DNA of 64,000 nt from Sinorhizobium fredii (GCF_002944405.1 NZ_CP024309.1:434001-498000), one strand, 5' to 3'. Shown: positions 34,586 to 43,996, counted from the first letter of the stretch. The notes: generated by a model not told the origin, from the sequence alone. Made by a program: numbers and translations.

Positions 34586-37072
34586 ATGGAAAACACGCAA
34601 CTCAGCGTATGGGAAGATTTTTTCCAGTTCGATCACGCACTCAAGGTGATTTCCGATGCCGTCCCTCAGCCGATCATTGTGAAGGACAAACATTCGCGCT
34701 TCCGCTTCCTTAACAATGCCGCCTGTGCTCTTCTCGGCAGAGCACGCAGCGATCTGATCGGACGCACGGATCACGACATCCTATCGGCGGCAGAGGCCGA
34801 TCGCATACGTGCGATGGACCAACAGGTTCTTGAGACCGGGGAAGAATTCTCTTTTGAGGAAGACATCACTGCAGCCGACGGAACCGTCAGAAACCTGGTG
34901 ACACAGAAACGCCGCGTCGAACTCGCCAGTGGCGGCTCGAAGGAGATGTTGCTGGTGGTGACGATGCTGGACATGACCGCATGTCGTAGGGCAGAGGCAG
35001 AGCTCCGCGCCAGTGAAGAGCATTATCGGTCCTTGATCGAGCTCCATCCTCAGGTCCCGTGGACGGCGCGCCCATCCGGAGAGCTTCTTGAAGTCGGCCC
35101 GCGATGGAAAGAGATTACCGGCTTCGAGGTTGCCGATGCGCTCGGGACAGAGCGGGCGAAGGCGGTGCATGCTGATGATGTTGAGGACGTGGAGCGGCTG
35201 TGGTCCAGATCGCTTTCAACCGGGGACCCGCTGGATGTCGAATTCCGGCTGGCGAGCGCCGAGGGAGGCCACCGTTGGTTTCGCAGTCGCGCGGCTGCAC
35301 GAAAGGCGGGGGACGGTACGATCATCCGGTGGTACGGGATCCTGGAAGATGTCGACGATCGCCGAAGAGCCTTAGAGGCCGTTAAGGAGAGCGAGGCCCG
35401 GTTCAGGGCAATCGCGGACGACGCGCCAGTGATGATTTGGGTGACTGATGAAAACGGCGCTGCCACTTACCACAGTCGTCTCTGGCTCGAAACAACCGGC
35501 CAAACCACCGAGCAGTCCCGAGGTCTTGGATGGGCCGATGCAGTTCATCCGGAGAAACGACAAGAGGTTGAGGCTGGGTTCGAGGCGGCAATGCGCGACC
35601 GAAAACCGGTTCGCGTGGAATACCGTCTCCGTCGCGCCGACGGGACTTGGGCCTGGGTCATCGATCTCGGGCAGCCACGCTTTGCCTTCGACGGGCGGTT
35701 CCTCGGCTATGTTGGTATTGCCCTCGACATCACCGACCGCCGCAAAGCGGAAGTAGAGCGATTGCTGGCGCAGAAGCAAATGCACCACATGGCACGACAC
35801 GACGCGTTGACAGGACTGCCGAATTGGCAGTTTCTCCGCGAGGAGTTCGAGTGCATATCGGACAATATCGTGCCCGACACGAAAATCGCAATTCTCTGCC
35901 TTGATCTCGAAGGCTTCAAAGCGGTCAACGAGGCATACGGTCGAGCCAGCGGCGACCTGCTGCTGCGCCGTGTCGCCGACCGGCTGCGAAATTGTGTCAA
36001 GCAGTCCGACATTCTCTGTCGTTTGGGCAGCGACGATTTCGTCGTCTTGCGCACCGGGATAAAGAGCAATGATGAAGCGCGCAACCTTGCTCAGCAGCTT
36101 ATCGATGTCGTTGAAGTGCCGTATGAGCTCGCAGGATCGCATGTCGATCTTGGGGTTATTGTCGGACTTGCGGCTGCTCCGAAGGGTGACCAGTCGATAG
36201 ACGAGCTTATCCAGGCTGCCGATATAGCGCTTGATCAGGCCAAAGCCGGTGGCCGCGGCACATATGTAGAGTACGAGCCGGGAATGGACACGCATCTCCA
36301 GGCAAAACAGCAGATAAAGGTTTTGCTTCGGCAGGCGCTCGCAAACAATGCGCTTGAAGTCCACTACCAGCCGCTGGTCAACCTCCATACGGGCAGGCTC
36401 ACGACATGTGAGGCGCTGGTCCGATGGCCGCAATCAGGACGAGGCCAGATCTCTCCGGCCGAGTTCATACCGGTTGCCGAGGAAGCTGGCCTGATCGGGC
36501 CACTTGGCGAATGCGTCCTTCGTCAGGCCTGCACCGAGGCAGCGAAATGGCCGCTCGATATCAGTGTGGCGGTCAACCTATCGCCTGTGCAGTTCGACCG
36601 CCGTCTTGCTGCGACTGTCTGCGACATATTGAAAGAGACGGGACTGAATGCCTCGCGCCTAGAGCTCGAAATCACCGAGTCGGTATTGCTCGATGAATGC
36701 GACCGCAATTTTCAAATACTGAAGGAGCTCCGGCAACTCGGAGTCAAAGTCGCGATCGACGATTTCGGAACCGGCTATTCGTCGCTGAGCTATCTGAGGA
36801 GCTTTCGGTTCGACAAAATCAAGATCGACCGCAGCTTCGTTTCCGATCTGCCGGCCGGGAAGGAATCGCTGGCGATCCTCAGGGCGGTTGCCGGAATTGG
36901 ACGCACGCTGGGAATCACCACAACCGTGGAAGGCGTCGAGGCTCCAGACCAACTCGAGATTATCAAGGCTGAAGGCTTCGATGAGGCGCAAGGTTACCTT
37001 TTCTCACGTCCCCTGCCCGCTGCACAGTTACTCGAGCTTATGCAGTCATGGGGTGACAAGTGTTCGCCATAG
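34586..37072 (+). CDS. PAS-PAS-PAS-GGDEF-EAL signalling protein, probable c-di-GMP phosphodiesterase
   Basis: An 828-residue cytoplasmic protein with no membrane segment. Three PAS domains occupy about residues 15-130, 150-265 and 275-395. A GGDEF domain at 410-565 has the signature changed to LGSDDF, so cyclase activity is unlikely. The EAL domain at 580-820 keeps CEALVRWP, NLSPVQF, LEITESVLL, IDDFGTGYSSLSYL, KIDRSFV and TTVEGVE, the residues needed for c-di-GMP hydrolysis. The protein would sense an unknown signal through PAS and lower c-di-GMP. The start at ATG 34586 matches the first PAS domain, but no clear ribosome site is seen. It is cargo between traH and the conflict operons. Confidence 0.88.
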   Translation: MENTQLSVWEDFFQFDHALKVISDAVPQPIIVKDKHSRFRFLNNAACALLGRARSDLIGRTDHDILSAAEADRIRAMDQQVLETGEEFSFEEDITAADGTVRNLVTQKRRVELASGGSKEMLLVVTMLDMTACRRAEAELRASEEHYRSLIELHPQVPWTARPSGELLEVGPRWKEITGFEVADALGTERAKAVHADDVEDVERLWSRSLSTGDPLDVEFRLASAEGGHRWFRSRAAARKAGDGTIIRWYGILEDVDDRRRALEAVKESEARFRAIADDAPVMIWVTDENGAATYHSRLWLETTGQTTEQSRGLGWADAVHPEKRQEVEAGFEAAMRDRKPVRVEYRLRRADGTWAWVIDLGQPRFAFDGRFLGYVGIALDITDRRKAEVERLLAQKQMHHMARHDALTGLPNWQFLREEFECISDNIVPDTKIAILCLDLEGFKAVNEAYGRASGDLLLRRVADRLRNCVKQSDILCRLGSDDFVVLRTGIKSNDEARNLAQQLIDVVEVPYELAGSHVDLGVIVGLAAAPKGDQSIDELIQAADIALDQAKAGGRGTYVEYEPGMDTHLQAKQQIKVLLRQALANNALEVHYQPLVNLHTGRLTTCEALVRWPQSGRGQISPAEFIPVAEEAGLIGPLGECVLRQACTEAAKWPLDISVAVNLSPVQFDRRLAATVCDILKETGLNASRLELEITESVLLDECDRNFQILKELRQLGVKVAIDDFGTGYSSLSYLRSFRFDKIKIDRSFVSDLPAGKESLAILRAVAGIGRTLGITTTVEGVEAPDQLEIIKAEGFDEAQGYLFSRPLPAAQLLELMQSWGDKCSP

Positions 37073-37417
37073 CAAGTTGCCGACTGACTGCCGACAGCGG
37101 CCCGATCTTGTCCGTCAGGCAACCTTTGAGAAAGAAAAGAAAAAGCCCCCACTGCTGCCAAGACAACAGGAGGCTTCGCGCCCGAGGGTTCGAATTCAAA
37201 TGGGCAGCGACAATAGTGAACCTAAGGCGCACTGCAACGGCTCACCAGCGGCCGGTGAAGAGACTGACACTCGCGTTCGGTATCTCACCCACACCTTGTT
37301 CATGGCGAATCGCAGTGTCCCGAGCGTCGATCCTGAGACTGATAAGAGGCTGGCGATCTCGATCAACCAGCCTAGATTTTCTAACGGCGCCGCGTCGGCG
37401 TCGTCGGAGGGAATACG
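37073..37417. other. Intergenic after the EAL gene
   Basis: About 345 bases without a supported gene. A polypurine run (37130-37147) and AAGCC...GGCTT words are present, but no convincing terminator. Confidence 0.35.
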
Positions 37418-37624
37418 ATGGATTTCGCGCAACCCATGAGTTTTGATCCACTTGGATCCGACGCCTTGGAAATGATCGAAAGGGCGCTCCACGCCGAACT
37501 GCAAAGGCGCGCATTTTCACGCAAGTCAGAAGAAGCTGAAGCGCTCGCCGCGGAGGTGATTGCAGCCTACCACGCCGGGGTTCGTGATGATCTCGGTCTA
37601 AGTATTGTTGCAGGGCTGGCTTAA
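37418..37624 (+). CDS. Small helical protein, unknown function
   Basis: A 68-residue frame: MDFAQPMSFDPLGSDALEMIERALHAELQRRAFSRKSEEAEALAAEVIAAYHAGVRDDLGLSIVAGLA. GGAGGG lies six bases before ATG 37418, and a strong terminator follows 120 bases after the stop. The amphipathic helices and acidic character suggest a small folded regulator-like protein, but no family is recognised. Confidence 0.6.
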   Translation: MDFAQPMSFDPLGSDALEMIERALHAELQRRAFSRKSEEAEALAAEVIAAYHAGVRDDLGLSIVAGLA

Positions 37625-37747
37625 GGCCCGGCGGGGCTCCGTCCCTACTGTACGCCCCTTTAACTGGAAGTTACGCTTTTGGGAACCAATTCCGGAACAC
37701 CGGAGTTTGTCCTCGTCGCCCTCACCTCAGCCGACAAAGGCAAAAGC

Positions 37748-37784
37748 AGCGGCGCCTTCGATCCCCTCGGACGCCGCTCTTTTT
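37748..37784 (+). terminator. Rho-independent terminator
   Basis: AGCGGCG (37748-37754) and CGCCGCT (37772-37778) with a 17-base loop, followed by CTTTTT. It ends the transcript of the 68-residue gene on the plus strand. Confidence 0.7.
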
Positions 37785-38783
37785 ATGCGTCAGCGCTCAG
37801 CCACCATTGTGACGCCGCACCGCTCTGAAATCTGGCTTGCGCTTGTGCAAACGGAAGTGAAGTCAGTATACGCCCGCAGGGGAAGGTCACTGGATCGCAG
37901 AACAAATTCAGTCACCTTGCGGAACGAACCGATCATGTGCGTGCCCGAGGCTGACAGCCCGCTTGTCCAATACCGCGGACGAGATCTCAAACGCATGCCG
38001 GATGAGGATCTCTATCCTCGCTGCTGCCCAGGCGGTCCGATCGTTCCTACGCCTGGGCCTTCCCGGCGAACGCCTTCGAGAACGCCAACTCCTCATTCTT
38101 CGGCTCAAAACCTTCCGGCTAATTCTTCTGGATCTATTGGATCTCTATTGCTATCTGGCGTCATCGCGGCGTGCTCGTGGCTGGCGCTGATAACCCCGGC
38201 ACTCTTTTCATGAAGATGGGCAAAACCCCGGCAAGGACGCCGCTGGCACCTTACCGCTTGTTGTCGTCGCCGCTCTCACCTGCGCGGGGGGCCTCCATAG
38301 TCGTGTTCCCATTGATACATTATGCGATTCTAAACGCACAAAAACGGAACAAGAGGCGTACACCGGGGGTCATCAGGGGGCGTGAGGCTGCCTTACCTCG
38401 CGTTCCGACCTGTGTGTGTGTTGGTGACTATCGCCAGGGCCGCACCATCTGGCCTTCAGAATGAACGGAACGGTTGGAAAAGTGGATTGAAACGCCTCAT
38501 TCCATACAAGCACTAAAGCCATGCCGAAAATCCATGCCCGATCGCGATCCGGCATGGACTGGACGAAGAATGGGTGCCGCAATGAGCGATTGGCTTGGTA
38601 TACACGATACGACCTACCTTACACACTCATCAAACGGTTCTTCAAAGCCTCTGGCGAAGCCTTTAACACTGCAAAGACGAACGAAGAAATCAAAGCGACG
38701 GGGATGCACACGAGCAGTGTTTGAAGGTCGGATACGATCGCTACGATTAGCGAGCTGGCAAAGAAGCAGTCGACCTCGCTGTC
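37785..38783. other. 1-kb region with no supported gene
   Basis: Several overlapping short frames, none with a ribosome site plus a protein-like sequence. Short fragments such as the frame ending at 38724 look weakly coding. I read this as degraded sequence at the edge of the cargo. Confidence 0.4.
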
Positions 38784-38960
38784 ATGGGAGGTTTTGTTCT
38801 GGTTGCGGCCGTCGTGCTGGTGTTGATCGCGAAGCAGTGGCGCCGGATATCAGCAACACTCAGGCAGTTACGCAACGACTTCGAAGCCGCGGGGCTGATG
38901 CGAGCCAAGGACAACGGACGGGACAAGGCGGACTTGCACAAAAGGTCCAAGAGCGGTTGA
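38784..38960 (+). CDS. Small single-pass membrane protein
   Basis: A 58-residue frame: MGGFVLVAAVVLVLIAKQWRRISATLRQLRNDFEAAGLMRAKDNGRDKADLHKRSKSG. One membrane helix (residues 3-16) is followed by a basic cytoplasmic tail. There is no good ribosome site. The upstream sequence (SELAKKQ...) would join it if one base were inserted before 38780, so this may be the end of a frameshifted gene. It lies 38 bases before another small exported protein. Confidence 0.4.
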   Translation: MGGFVLVAAVVLVLIAKQWRRISATLRQLRNDFEAAGLMRAKDNGRDKADLHKRSKSG

Positions 38961-38998
38961 ACGAACTGGAAAACAACGCGAAAGCTAAGGGAGGGAGC

Positions 38999-39328
38999 AT
39001 GAACTTTTGGGGCCATTGTGCGGCCGGAGTATTGATTGCTGCGGCTATTTTCTCGACAACACCACGCTACCAGATCAGCAACAGTGGACATGAAGCGATG
39101 CGGATCGATACTCACACTGGCGAAGTCAGTTATTGCAAAGCCATTGCAATAGATGAAGTGCCGGTATGCTCGGATTTCGGTTCGCGCAGCCTTAAGCAAT
39201 ATCGAGCCTAGCGGCAAGCAGCAGCGCAACAGACACAGCCGACGAGCCAAACGCCGGTCTCTGACGAAGATTTGCAAACATGGTTCAACGATCTGATGAA
39301 TGGCAAGGCCCAAACGCGAGCCGACTAG
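38999..39328 (+). pseudogene. Small exported protein gene interrupted by an amber codon
   Basis: ATG 38999 is preceded by AAGGGAGGGAGC. The frame reads MNFWGHCAAGVLIAAAIFSTTPRYQISNSGHEAMRIDTHTGEVSYCKAIAIDEVPVCSDFGSRSLKQYRA, then TAG at 39209-39211, then in the same frame RQAAAQQTQPTSQTPVSDEDLQTWFNDLMNGKAQTRAD and TAG at 39326-39328. The N-terminus is a signal or anchor helix, and Cys residues follow. Continuous protein-like sequence on both sides points to a recent nonsense mutation or a sequencing error. The 70-residue product could still be made. Confidence 0.6.
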
Positions 39329-39352
39329 TTTTCACCCTCATATGGAATTGAA

Positions 39353-39595
39353 GTGCCTTACCTTCTCCTTGGTTTACTCACTGCGGTTGCAACAACCGCA
39401 AGGGCAAAAAGTCTGTTGGAAAGCGAGAATGGCTACAGGCACGCGCTGGTTTCGAGCGTGTTCTCTCCGGGCATCTGGTACGAGAAGTGTCCCGGCGACA
39501 AAAACGCGCCGGAGTTTGTTCAACGCCGCGAACTCGCTCTGTCGGGGATAGCGGGCTCAGTGGCGACGACAAATCACTTGGCGAAGACCTTGTAA
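39353..39595 (+). CDS. Small exported protein, unknown function
   Basis: An 80-residue frame from GTG 39353: MPYLLLGLLTAVATTARAKSLLESENGYRHALVSSVFSPGIWYEKCPGDKNAPEFVQRRELALSGIAGSVATTNHLAKTL. The first 18 residues look like a cleavable signal peptide ending ARA. GGAATTGAA precedes the start. It follows the interrupted exported-protein gene by 24 bases and may belong to the same small operon. No family is recognised. Confidence 0.45.
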   Translation: MPYLLLGLLTAVATTARAKSLLESENGYRHALVSSVFSPGIWYEKCPGDKNAPEFVQRRELALSGIAGSVATTNHLAKTL

Positions 39596-39752
39596 GAACC
39601 CACTGCAGGCAAAGACTGACAGAGCGAGCTAATGGCCCTGATCTTCGCGAACAAGGGTCTCCAAACCATAGTGGTCTTCTAGATCGAACCGGCGAGAGAA
39701 CGTTTCGAACGCGTGAGGAACCGCATCAAATCTGCGGAAGCGTGAACCGTGT

Positions 39753-40397
39753 TCACGGCCCATTTCGAATAATGCGGGTGATCTTGTCCGATGGGTAATA
39801 GATCACCTCTTCCCCCGACAGAACGAACATGCCGTTCGATGTGACACGTAGAAGTCTTGCGTTCACATAGTTTCGATCATCGGCAATGATGCGATACGTC
39901 TCTGGCGAGGTTTTCGCTTCCTTGGCGGCGTAATTGCCGTCAATAGCTCCCATCGCGACAACGGAAAAGAAGAAGAGCATGATAACCAGGCCAAGGCGAA
40001 AATGCGTACCACGTGAGGCTACCATAGCCACAAGGGTTCCAGCGGTGGTGTTAGCCAAAAACCATGTAGTTACCCCACGCCCATAATCGGCGCTCAAAAG
40101 CGGCATTAGAACGATCGAAGCGACCATTGGCCCTAGCGTGAACAGCGCAGCAACCCATGGGTGAGCGTTCCGGCTTTTAAAGGCCTCGAAGTATAGGAAT
40201 GCAAGGGCAAGCGATCCTGGCGCGTAGTGAGACAGGTTAAAAGCGGTGGCGGAGGCGTCGTAGAGACCACTAGGCAAAACAAGGTTCCACGCAGGCAATC
40301 CAACTAGGTCAACAAGGCCGTAGGAATATCCGAGCGCATAGGCCGAGATGGCAGCCACGAATGCGGCCAACACTGTCGTAAGGTCTTGAAATGTCAT
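39753..40397 (-). CDS. Multi-pass membrane protein, unknown function
   Basis: A 214-residue protein with about five membrane segments (MTFQDLTTVLAAFVAAISAYALGYS, SLALAFLYFEAF, WVAALFTLGPMVASIVLMPLL, TTWFLANTTAGTLVAMVA, LGLVIMLFFFSVVAMG) and a soluble C-terminal tail (TYRIIADDRNYVNARLLRVTSNGMFVLSGEEVIYYPSDKITRIIRNGP). It is divergent from the ABC-three-component operon across 170 bases. The tail resembles a small beta domain. Whether it serves the neighbouring defence-type operon is unknown. Confidence 0.7.
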   Translation of the reverse strand: MTFQDLTTVLAAFVAAISAYALGYSYGLVDLVGLPAWNLVLPSGLYDASATAFNLSHYAPGSLALAFLYFEAFKSRNAHPWVAALFTLGPMVASIVLMPLLSADYGRGVTTWFLANTTAGTLVAMVASRGTHFRLGLVIMLFFFSVVAMGAIDGNYAAKEAKTSPETYRIIADDRNYVNARLLRVTSNGMFVLSGEEVIYYPSDKITRIIRNGP

Positions 40398-40566
40398 TAT
40401 GTCCTGCCCGAATCAAAGTTTTGCAAGAAAGTACCAAATCTACACAGCGGCTACATACTGATCTTGCATTTCAGCTCTAACACAACTAATCGATGAGCCC
40501 ATTGAAACACTAGCGGTTTCGGGGGAGACGCTGGGCAACAATTCCAAAAAACCACTCAAAATAGAA

Positions 40567-41661
40567 GTGGCTGAGCCGATTTCGAGCCCGACGCCTTGGC
40601 CAAACGCCAATGCGCGGCTTCTTGGGCTGGGCGTCGGCCTACCAGTTAAACCGCTCGATCGGCTCGCCCAGTTCAGTCCCCTCGAATTCGAACGCTTCAC
40701 TCTCGAATGGGCGACAGACTATCTTTCGCGTGTTGAGCATGTCGTGGAAGTTCAGCAGCGTGGTGGTGCCGGTGACAAGGGCCGCGACGTAATCGTCTGG
40801 ATCGATCCCACTGATGTTAATCCCCGGCGCTGGCGCCTGTATCAGTGCAAGCACTACTCCTCCCGTCTCGGTACGGCGACTGCATCGAGCGAAATTGGCA
40901 AGGTTCTGTATTACACCTTCATCGGTGACTACAGTCCACCGGAAGAGTATTGGTTCGTCACACACCTAGGGGTCGTGGGACCGCTGCAAGACCTTCTTGA
41001 TGAACCTTCCAAGCTGAAGGCGCACATCTTGGCGAACTGGTCAGACCAGTGTGCCGACAAGATAATGAAGGAAAGCGTTTTGCTGTCAGCAGAACTAATC
41101 AAGCATATCCAGGCCTTTGATTTCAGCATCTTCAAGGCAAAGCAGCCGCTTGACCTCATCAACGAGCACTCAAAAACCCGCTATCACCTGCCAGTCTTTG
41201 GTTTGCCGCTGATCGATCGGCCGAAACCTCCAGCCCCTCCGTCAACGGTTGGCCCCGGTGAAATGGGATACGTCTCCCAGCTGTTTGACGTGATCGGTGA
41301 GAACTTGGGCGTTTCGGTAGGGCAAGTGACGGACTTTGCCCACAGCGATCCCCATCGGCGGCTTTTCGAGAGATCACGTATCACCTTCTTCTGCGCAGAG
41401 AACCTCAAGGAGCTGGCGCGTGACCAAATGGCTGACGCTGGGTTCTTCGAAACTCTCGTCGATGAATTTCATGACGGACTTTACCATGTGCACACGGACG
41501 ATGCCGGAACCGGCCTCAAGAACCTGAAGGCGACAATTCAAGCAGCTCAAAGCCTTCAACTGGGGGGTCATGCGCTTTCCCAGCATGTCGTTGCCAACGA
41601 TCGGGAGGGGATCTGCCATCACATGGCGAATGACGATCGCATCCGGTGGTGCAAAACATGA
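40567..41661 (+). CDS. ABC-three-component effector with Mrr-like nuclease domain
   Basis: A 364-residue protein. Residues 30-140 look like an Mrr-type PD-(D/E)XK nuclease: SPLEFERFTLEWATDYL, then GDKGRDVIVW with D74, and YQCKHYSS with the QxK pair Q93-K95. The C-terminal half (YVSQLFDVIGENLGV..., GLYHVHTDDAGTGLKNLKATIQAAQ) is the ABC-3C effector region. GTG 40567 is the first standard start, but the frame stays open to about 40460 with coding-like sequence and no ATG/GTG/TTG, so the true N-terminus is unclear. Its stop overlaps the next start as ATGA. It probably cuts DNA when licensed by the ATPase. Confidence 0.75.
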   Translation: MAEPISSPTPWPNANARLLGLGVGLPVKPLDRLAQFSPLEFERFTLEWATDYLSRVEHVVEVQQRGGAGDKGRDVIVWIDPTDVNPRRWRLYQCKHYSSRLGTATASSEIGKVLYYTFIGDYSPPEEYWFVTHLGVVGPLQDLLDEPSKLKAHILANWSDQCADKIMKESVLLSAELIKHIQAFDFSIFKAKQPLDLINEHSKTRYHLPVFGLPLIDRPKPPAPPSTVGPGEMGYVSQLFDVIGENLGVSVGQVTDFAHSDPHRRLFERSRITFFCAENLKELARDQMADAGFFETLVDEFHDGLYHVHTDDAGTGLKNLKATIQAAQSLQLGGHALSQHVVANDREGICHHMANDDRIRWCKT

Positions 41662-42161
41662 GTTCTGACCTGCGCCGCAAATCTCGACCGTTTAACTCGC
41701 CACTCGAATGCGGGTTGCGAATGCTCTTCATTCTCACTGCTCAAGCCGAACGGTTCGCCGACTTGCAAAGGCTTGTGAACTACGATTACTTACTAGTGCA
41801 CTCTGGAGACATCCCCGACGGGCCCAAAAGCCTCCACCCGGATGTCCCGTTTCGCGGGAATGAGTTGCTGGTCAAGCGTGATCTTGTACACGCCGGGTTG
41901 ACTGCAATGTTCTCGAGAGAGCTGATCGAAAAATCCTTTACGATCATGGGCATCATGTATCGTGCCAATGAACTGACTTTAGCGTTCACAAAGCTCCTTT
42001 GCTCAGCCTACGCGGACGACTTGCGTGCACGCTCGCAGTGGCTCGTCGAGCGATTTGGTGACATGCCGGATCACGAACTCGAGATATTCATGGGCGCTAA
42101 TGTTGGCAAGTGGGGAGCTGAGTTCGACCGCTTCACCGCGGCGCGAGATCTGGAACTGTAA
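41658..42161 (+). CDS. ABC-three-component system middle component
   Basis: A 167-residue helical protein: MSSDLRRKSRPFNSPLECGLRMLFILTAQAERFADLQRLVNYDYLLVHSGDIPDGPKSLHPDVPFRGNELLVKRDLVHAGLTAMFSRELIEKSF... The pattern SPLE.GLR.L.IL, YDYLLVHSGD, LHP..PFR..EL..KR.L...GL..M..REL matches the middle component (MC2 type) that sits between effector and ATPase in ABC-3C systems. It probably bridges the two. The start overlaps the effector stop, and the ATPase begins two bases after its stop. Confidence 0.78.
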   Translation: MSSDLRRKSRPFNSPLECGLRMLFILTAQAERFADLQRLVNYDYLLVHSGDIPDGPKSLHPDVPFRGNELLVKRDLVHAGLTAMFSRELIEKSFTIMGIMYRANELTLAFTKLLCSAYADDLRARSQWLVERFGDMPDHELEIFMGANVGKWGAEFDRFTAARDLEL

Positions 42162-42163
42162 AA

Positions 42164-43996
42164 ATGCAACTTCGCAAGATACGCCTGTCAGGGTCAGATG
42201 TACCCAGTGCAGAAATCGCGTTCACTGTGGGCGCAAATGTACTTGCCGGCCAGTCGGACACAGGCAAGAGCTACCTTCTCCATTGCCTGGACTTCATCCT
42301 CGGAGCTGATGAGCTAAGGAAACGCATACCCGAAGCTGAACCATATTCGCAGCTCCATGTCGAATTTCAGGAGCCCCTTGGCGAATACCTCACTCTAGAG
42401 CGCAACCTGTCAGGGGGAGAACTTGCTGTTCACAGATGTCGGATGGATGAAATCGTCGAAGATGGCGAGAGGGTAATCCGGAGCAGATCTGGAAGCAGTC
42501 AGGCCAAAGATCTGTCATCGGTATTGCTTCCATTTGCTGATATGGCCGGCGAAGCGAAGCTTCGAAAGAACGACCGCGGAGAAACGCAGCGCCTGACTGT
42601 CAGGACCCTCTTGCCAATTTTCCTCGTCAACGAAATTGCGATGATCGATGAGAAATCGCCGGTCGTCGGTGACGGAACCTTCGATGCCACGGCTCGCAAA
42701 CGCATGTTCGCTTATCTGTTGTCCGGTAAGGACGATTCGGGGATCATTGCAGCCGAACGCCGCGATATCATCCGTGCGCGGGATCAAGCAAAGCTTGGAC
42801 TGATCGCAGATCTGCTTGAACCTTTGGAACGCAAGGTCAAATCCTTTTCCGATGACCCTAACGACACCATCGACAAGGTCGACAATGCGATCGGATCGAT
42901 CACGACGGAGCTTAATACGACAACCGAGACCCGCACCGCAGTTCTTCGTAACCTTCAGACAGAAATAGCGGAACTACAGCGCGCTGAAACACAGATCATA
43001 GCAATAGGTGAAGTACTCGATCGGTACAAACTCCTATCGGCGCGATACAAGTCTGACCTGGGGCGGCTCGACTTTATCGCTGAAGGTGCACATTACTTCG
43101 ATGGCCTTCAAGAGGTTCACTGCCCTTTATGCGACCAGCCAATGAGCCGAGACCATTTGCATGTCGCACAGGAAAGAAGTGCAGATGTTTATGCGGGCGC
43201 ACGAGCAGAAGCCTCCAAGATCAAGGCACTGAGTACGGACCTGTCTCAAGTGATCATCACCCTTGAGGAACGGCTGGCTGACTGGCGCGAAGGCGAAGCC
43301 ACATCGAGAAATAACATCAAGGACTTCCAAGAGCGGCTGGATCGTCAGCTGGCGCCGGCGCTTTCAGACTTGAACTCCCGGCTCGAGAAACTGATACGCC
43401 GGCGTGTTGAACTCGAAGGCGCGCGCAACGATAAAGATCAACTCGACAATCTTCAGTTGATGAAGGCTGAGATCGAAAGAACGAGCACTGGCAAGACCGG
43501 CACGTCGAAATGGGAGCCGCTGCCATCAGTCGCATTGCGGAATCTTTGCAAATGCATCGAAATGGTCTTGATCGAATGGCAGTGGAGTACCGAACCTCGT
43601 GTTGAGTTTGATCAAGCGGATTTCGATATCGTTGTCGATGGTCAGTCGCGCCAGTCGCACGGTAAGGGTGTGCGCTCAATCCTTCATTCAGCCTTCGTGA
43701 TTGGGCTTCTGCGCTACAGCGCCGAATACGAGAAGCCTCACCCTGGTTTCGTTGTGCTCGATTCGCCTCTGACGAGCTATCGCAAGTCTCCATCAGTCAA
43801 TAACGGGGACGGACCGATCCCACCGATGATCGAAGTGGGCTTCTGGAAATCCTTGGCTGAGGTCACTTCGAAGATTCAGGTCATCGTGATCGAAAACAAG
43901 GAGCCGCCCAAAGAAGTGGCTGACGCGGTTTCGTACACATGGTTCGCCGGCGACGACGCGAAAGATGGCGAGCGGAAGGCGTTCATTCCATCGTAG
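42164..43996 (+). CDS. SMC/Rad50-like ATPase of the ABC-three-component system
   Basis: A 610-residue ABC-type ATPase. Walker A AGQSDTGKSYLL lies at residues 28-39. A long coiled coil is broken by a zinc-hook CPLCDQPM near residue 320, and a second coiled coil reaches about 440. The C-terminal ATPase half has SHGKGVRSILHSAFVIGLL (ABC signature region), Walker B FVVLDSPLTSY near 528, and QVIVIENKEPP (H-loop region changed). The architecture is that of Rad50-like sensors in conflict systems. With the two genes before it, it makes a compact operon for DNA surveillance. The trigger is unknown. Confidence 0.85.
   Translation: MQLRKIRLSGSDVPSAEIAFTVGANVLAGQSDTGKSYLLHCLDFILGADELRKRIPEAEPYSQLHVEFQEPLGEYLTLERNLSGGELAVHRCRMDEIVEDGERVIRSRSGSSQAKDLSSVLLPFADMAGEAKLRKNDRGETQRLTVRTLLPIFLVNEIAMIDEKSPVVGDGTFDATARKRMFAYLLSGKDDSGIIAAERRDIIRARDQAKLGLIADLLEPLERKVKSFSDDPNDTIDKVDNAIGSITTELNTTTETRTAVLRNLQTEIAELQRAETQIIAIGEVLDRYKLLSARYKSDLGRLDFIAEGAHYFDGLQEVHCPLCDQPMSRDHLHVAQERSADVYAGARAEASKIKALSTDLSQVIITLEERLADWREGEATSRNNIKDFQERLDRQLAPALSDLNSRLEKLIRRRVELEGARNDKDQLDNLQLMKAEIERTSTGKTGTSKWEPLPSVALRNLCKCIEMVLIEWQWSTEPRVEFDQADFDIVVDGQSRQSHGKGVRSILHSAFVIGLLRYSAEYEKPHPGFVVLDSPLTSYRKSPSVNNGDGPIPPMIEVGFWKSLAEVTSKIQVIVIENKEPPKEVADAVSYTWFAGDDAKDGERKAFIPS

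Noticed and set aside
38474..39211. A 245-codon frame covering the small membrane and exported protein genes
   Set aside because: Only its last 70 codons look like protein; the rest is low-quality sequence and conflicts with the frame at 38784-38960.
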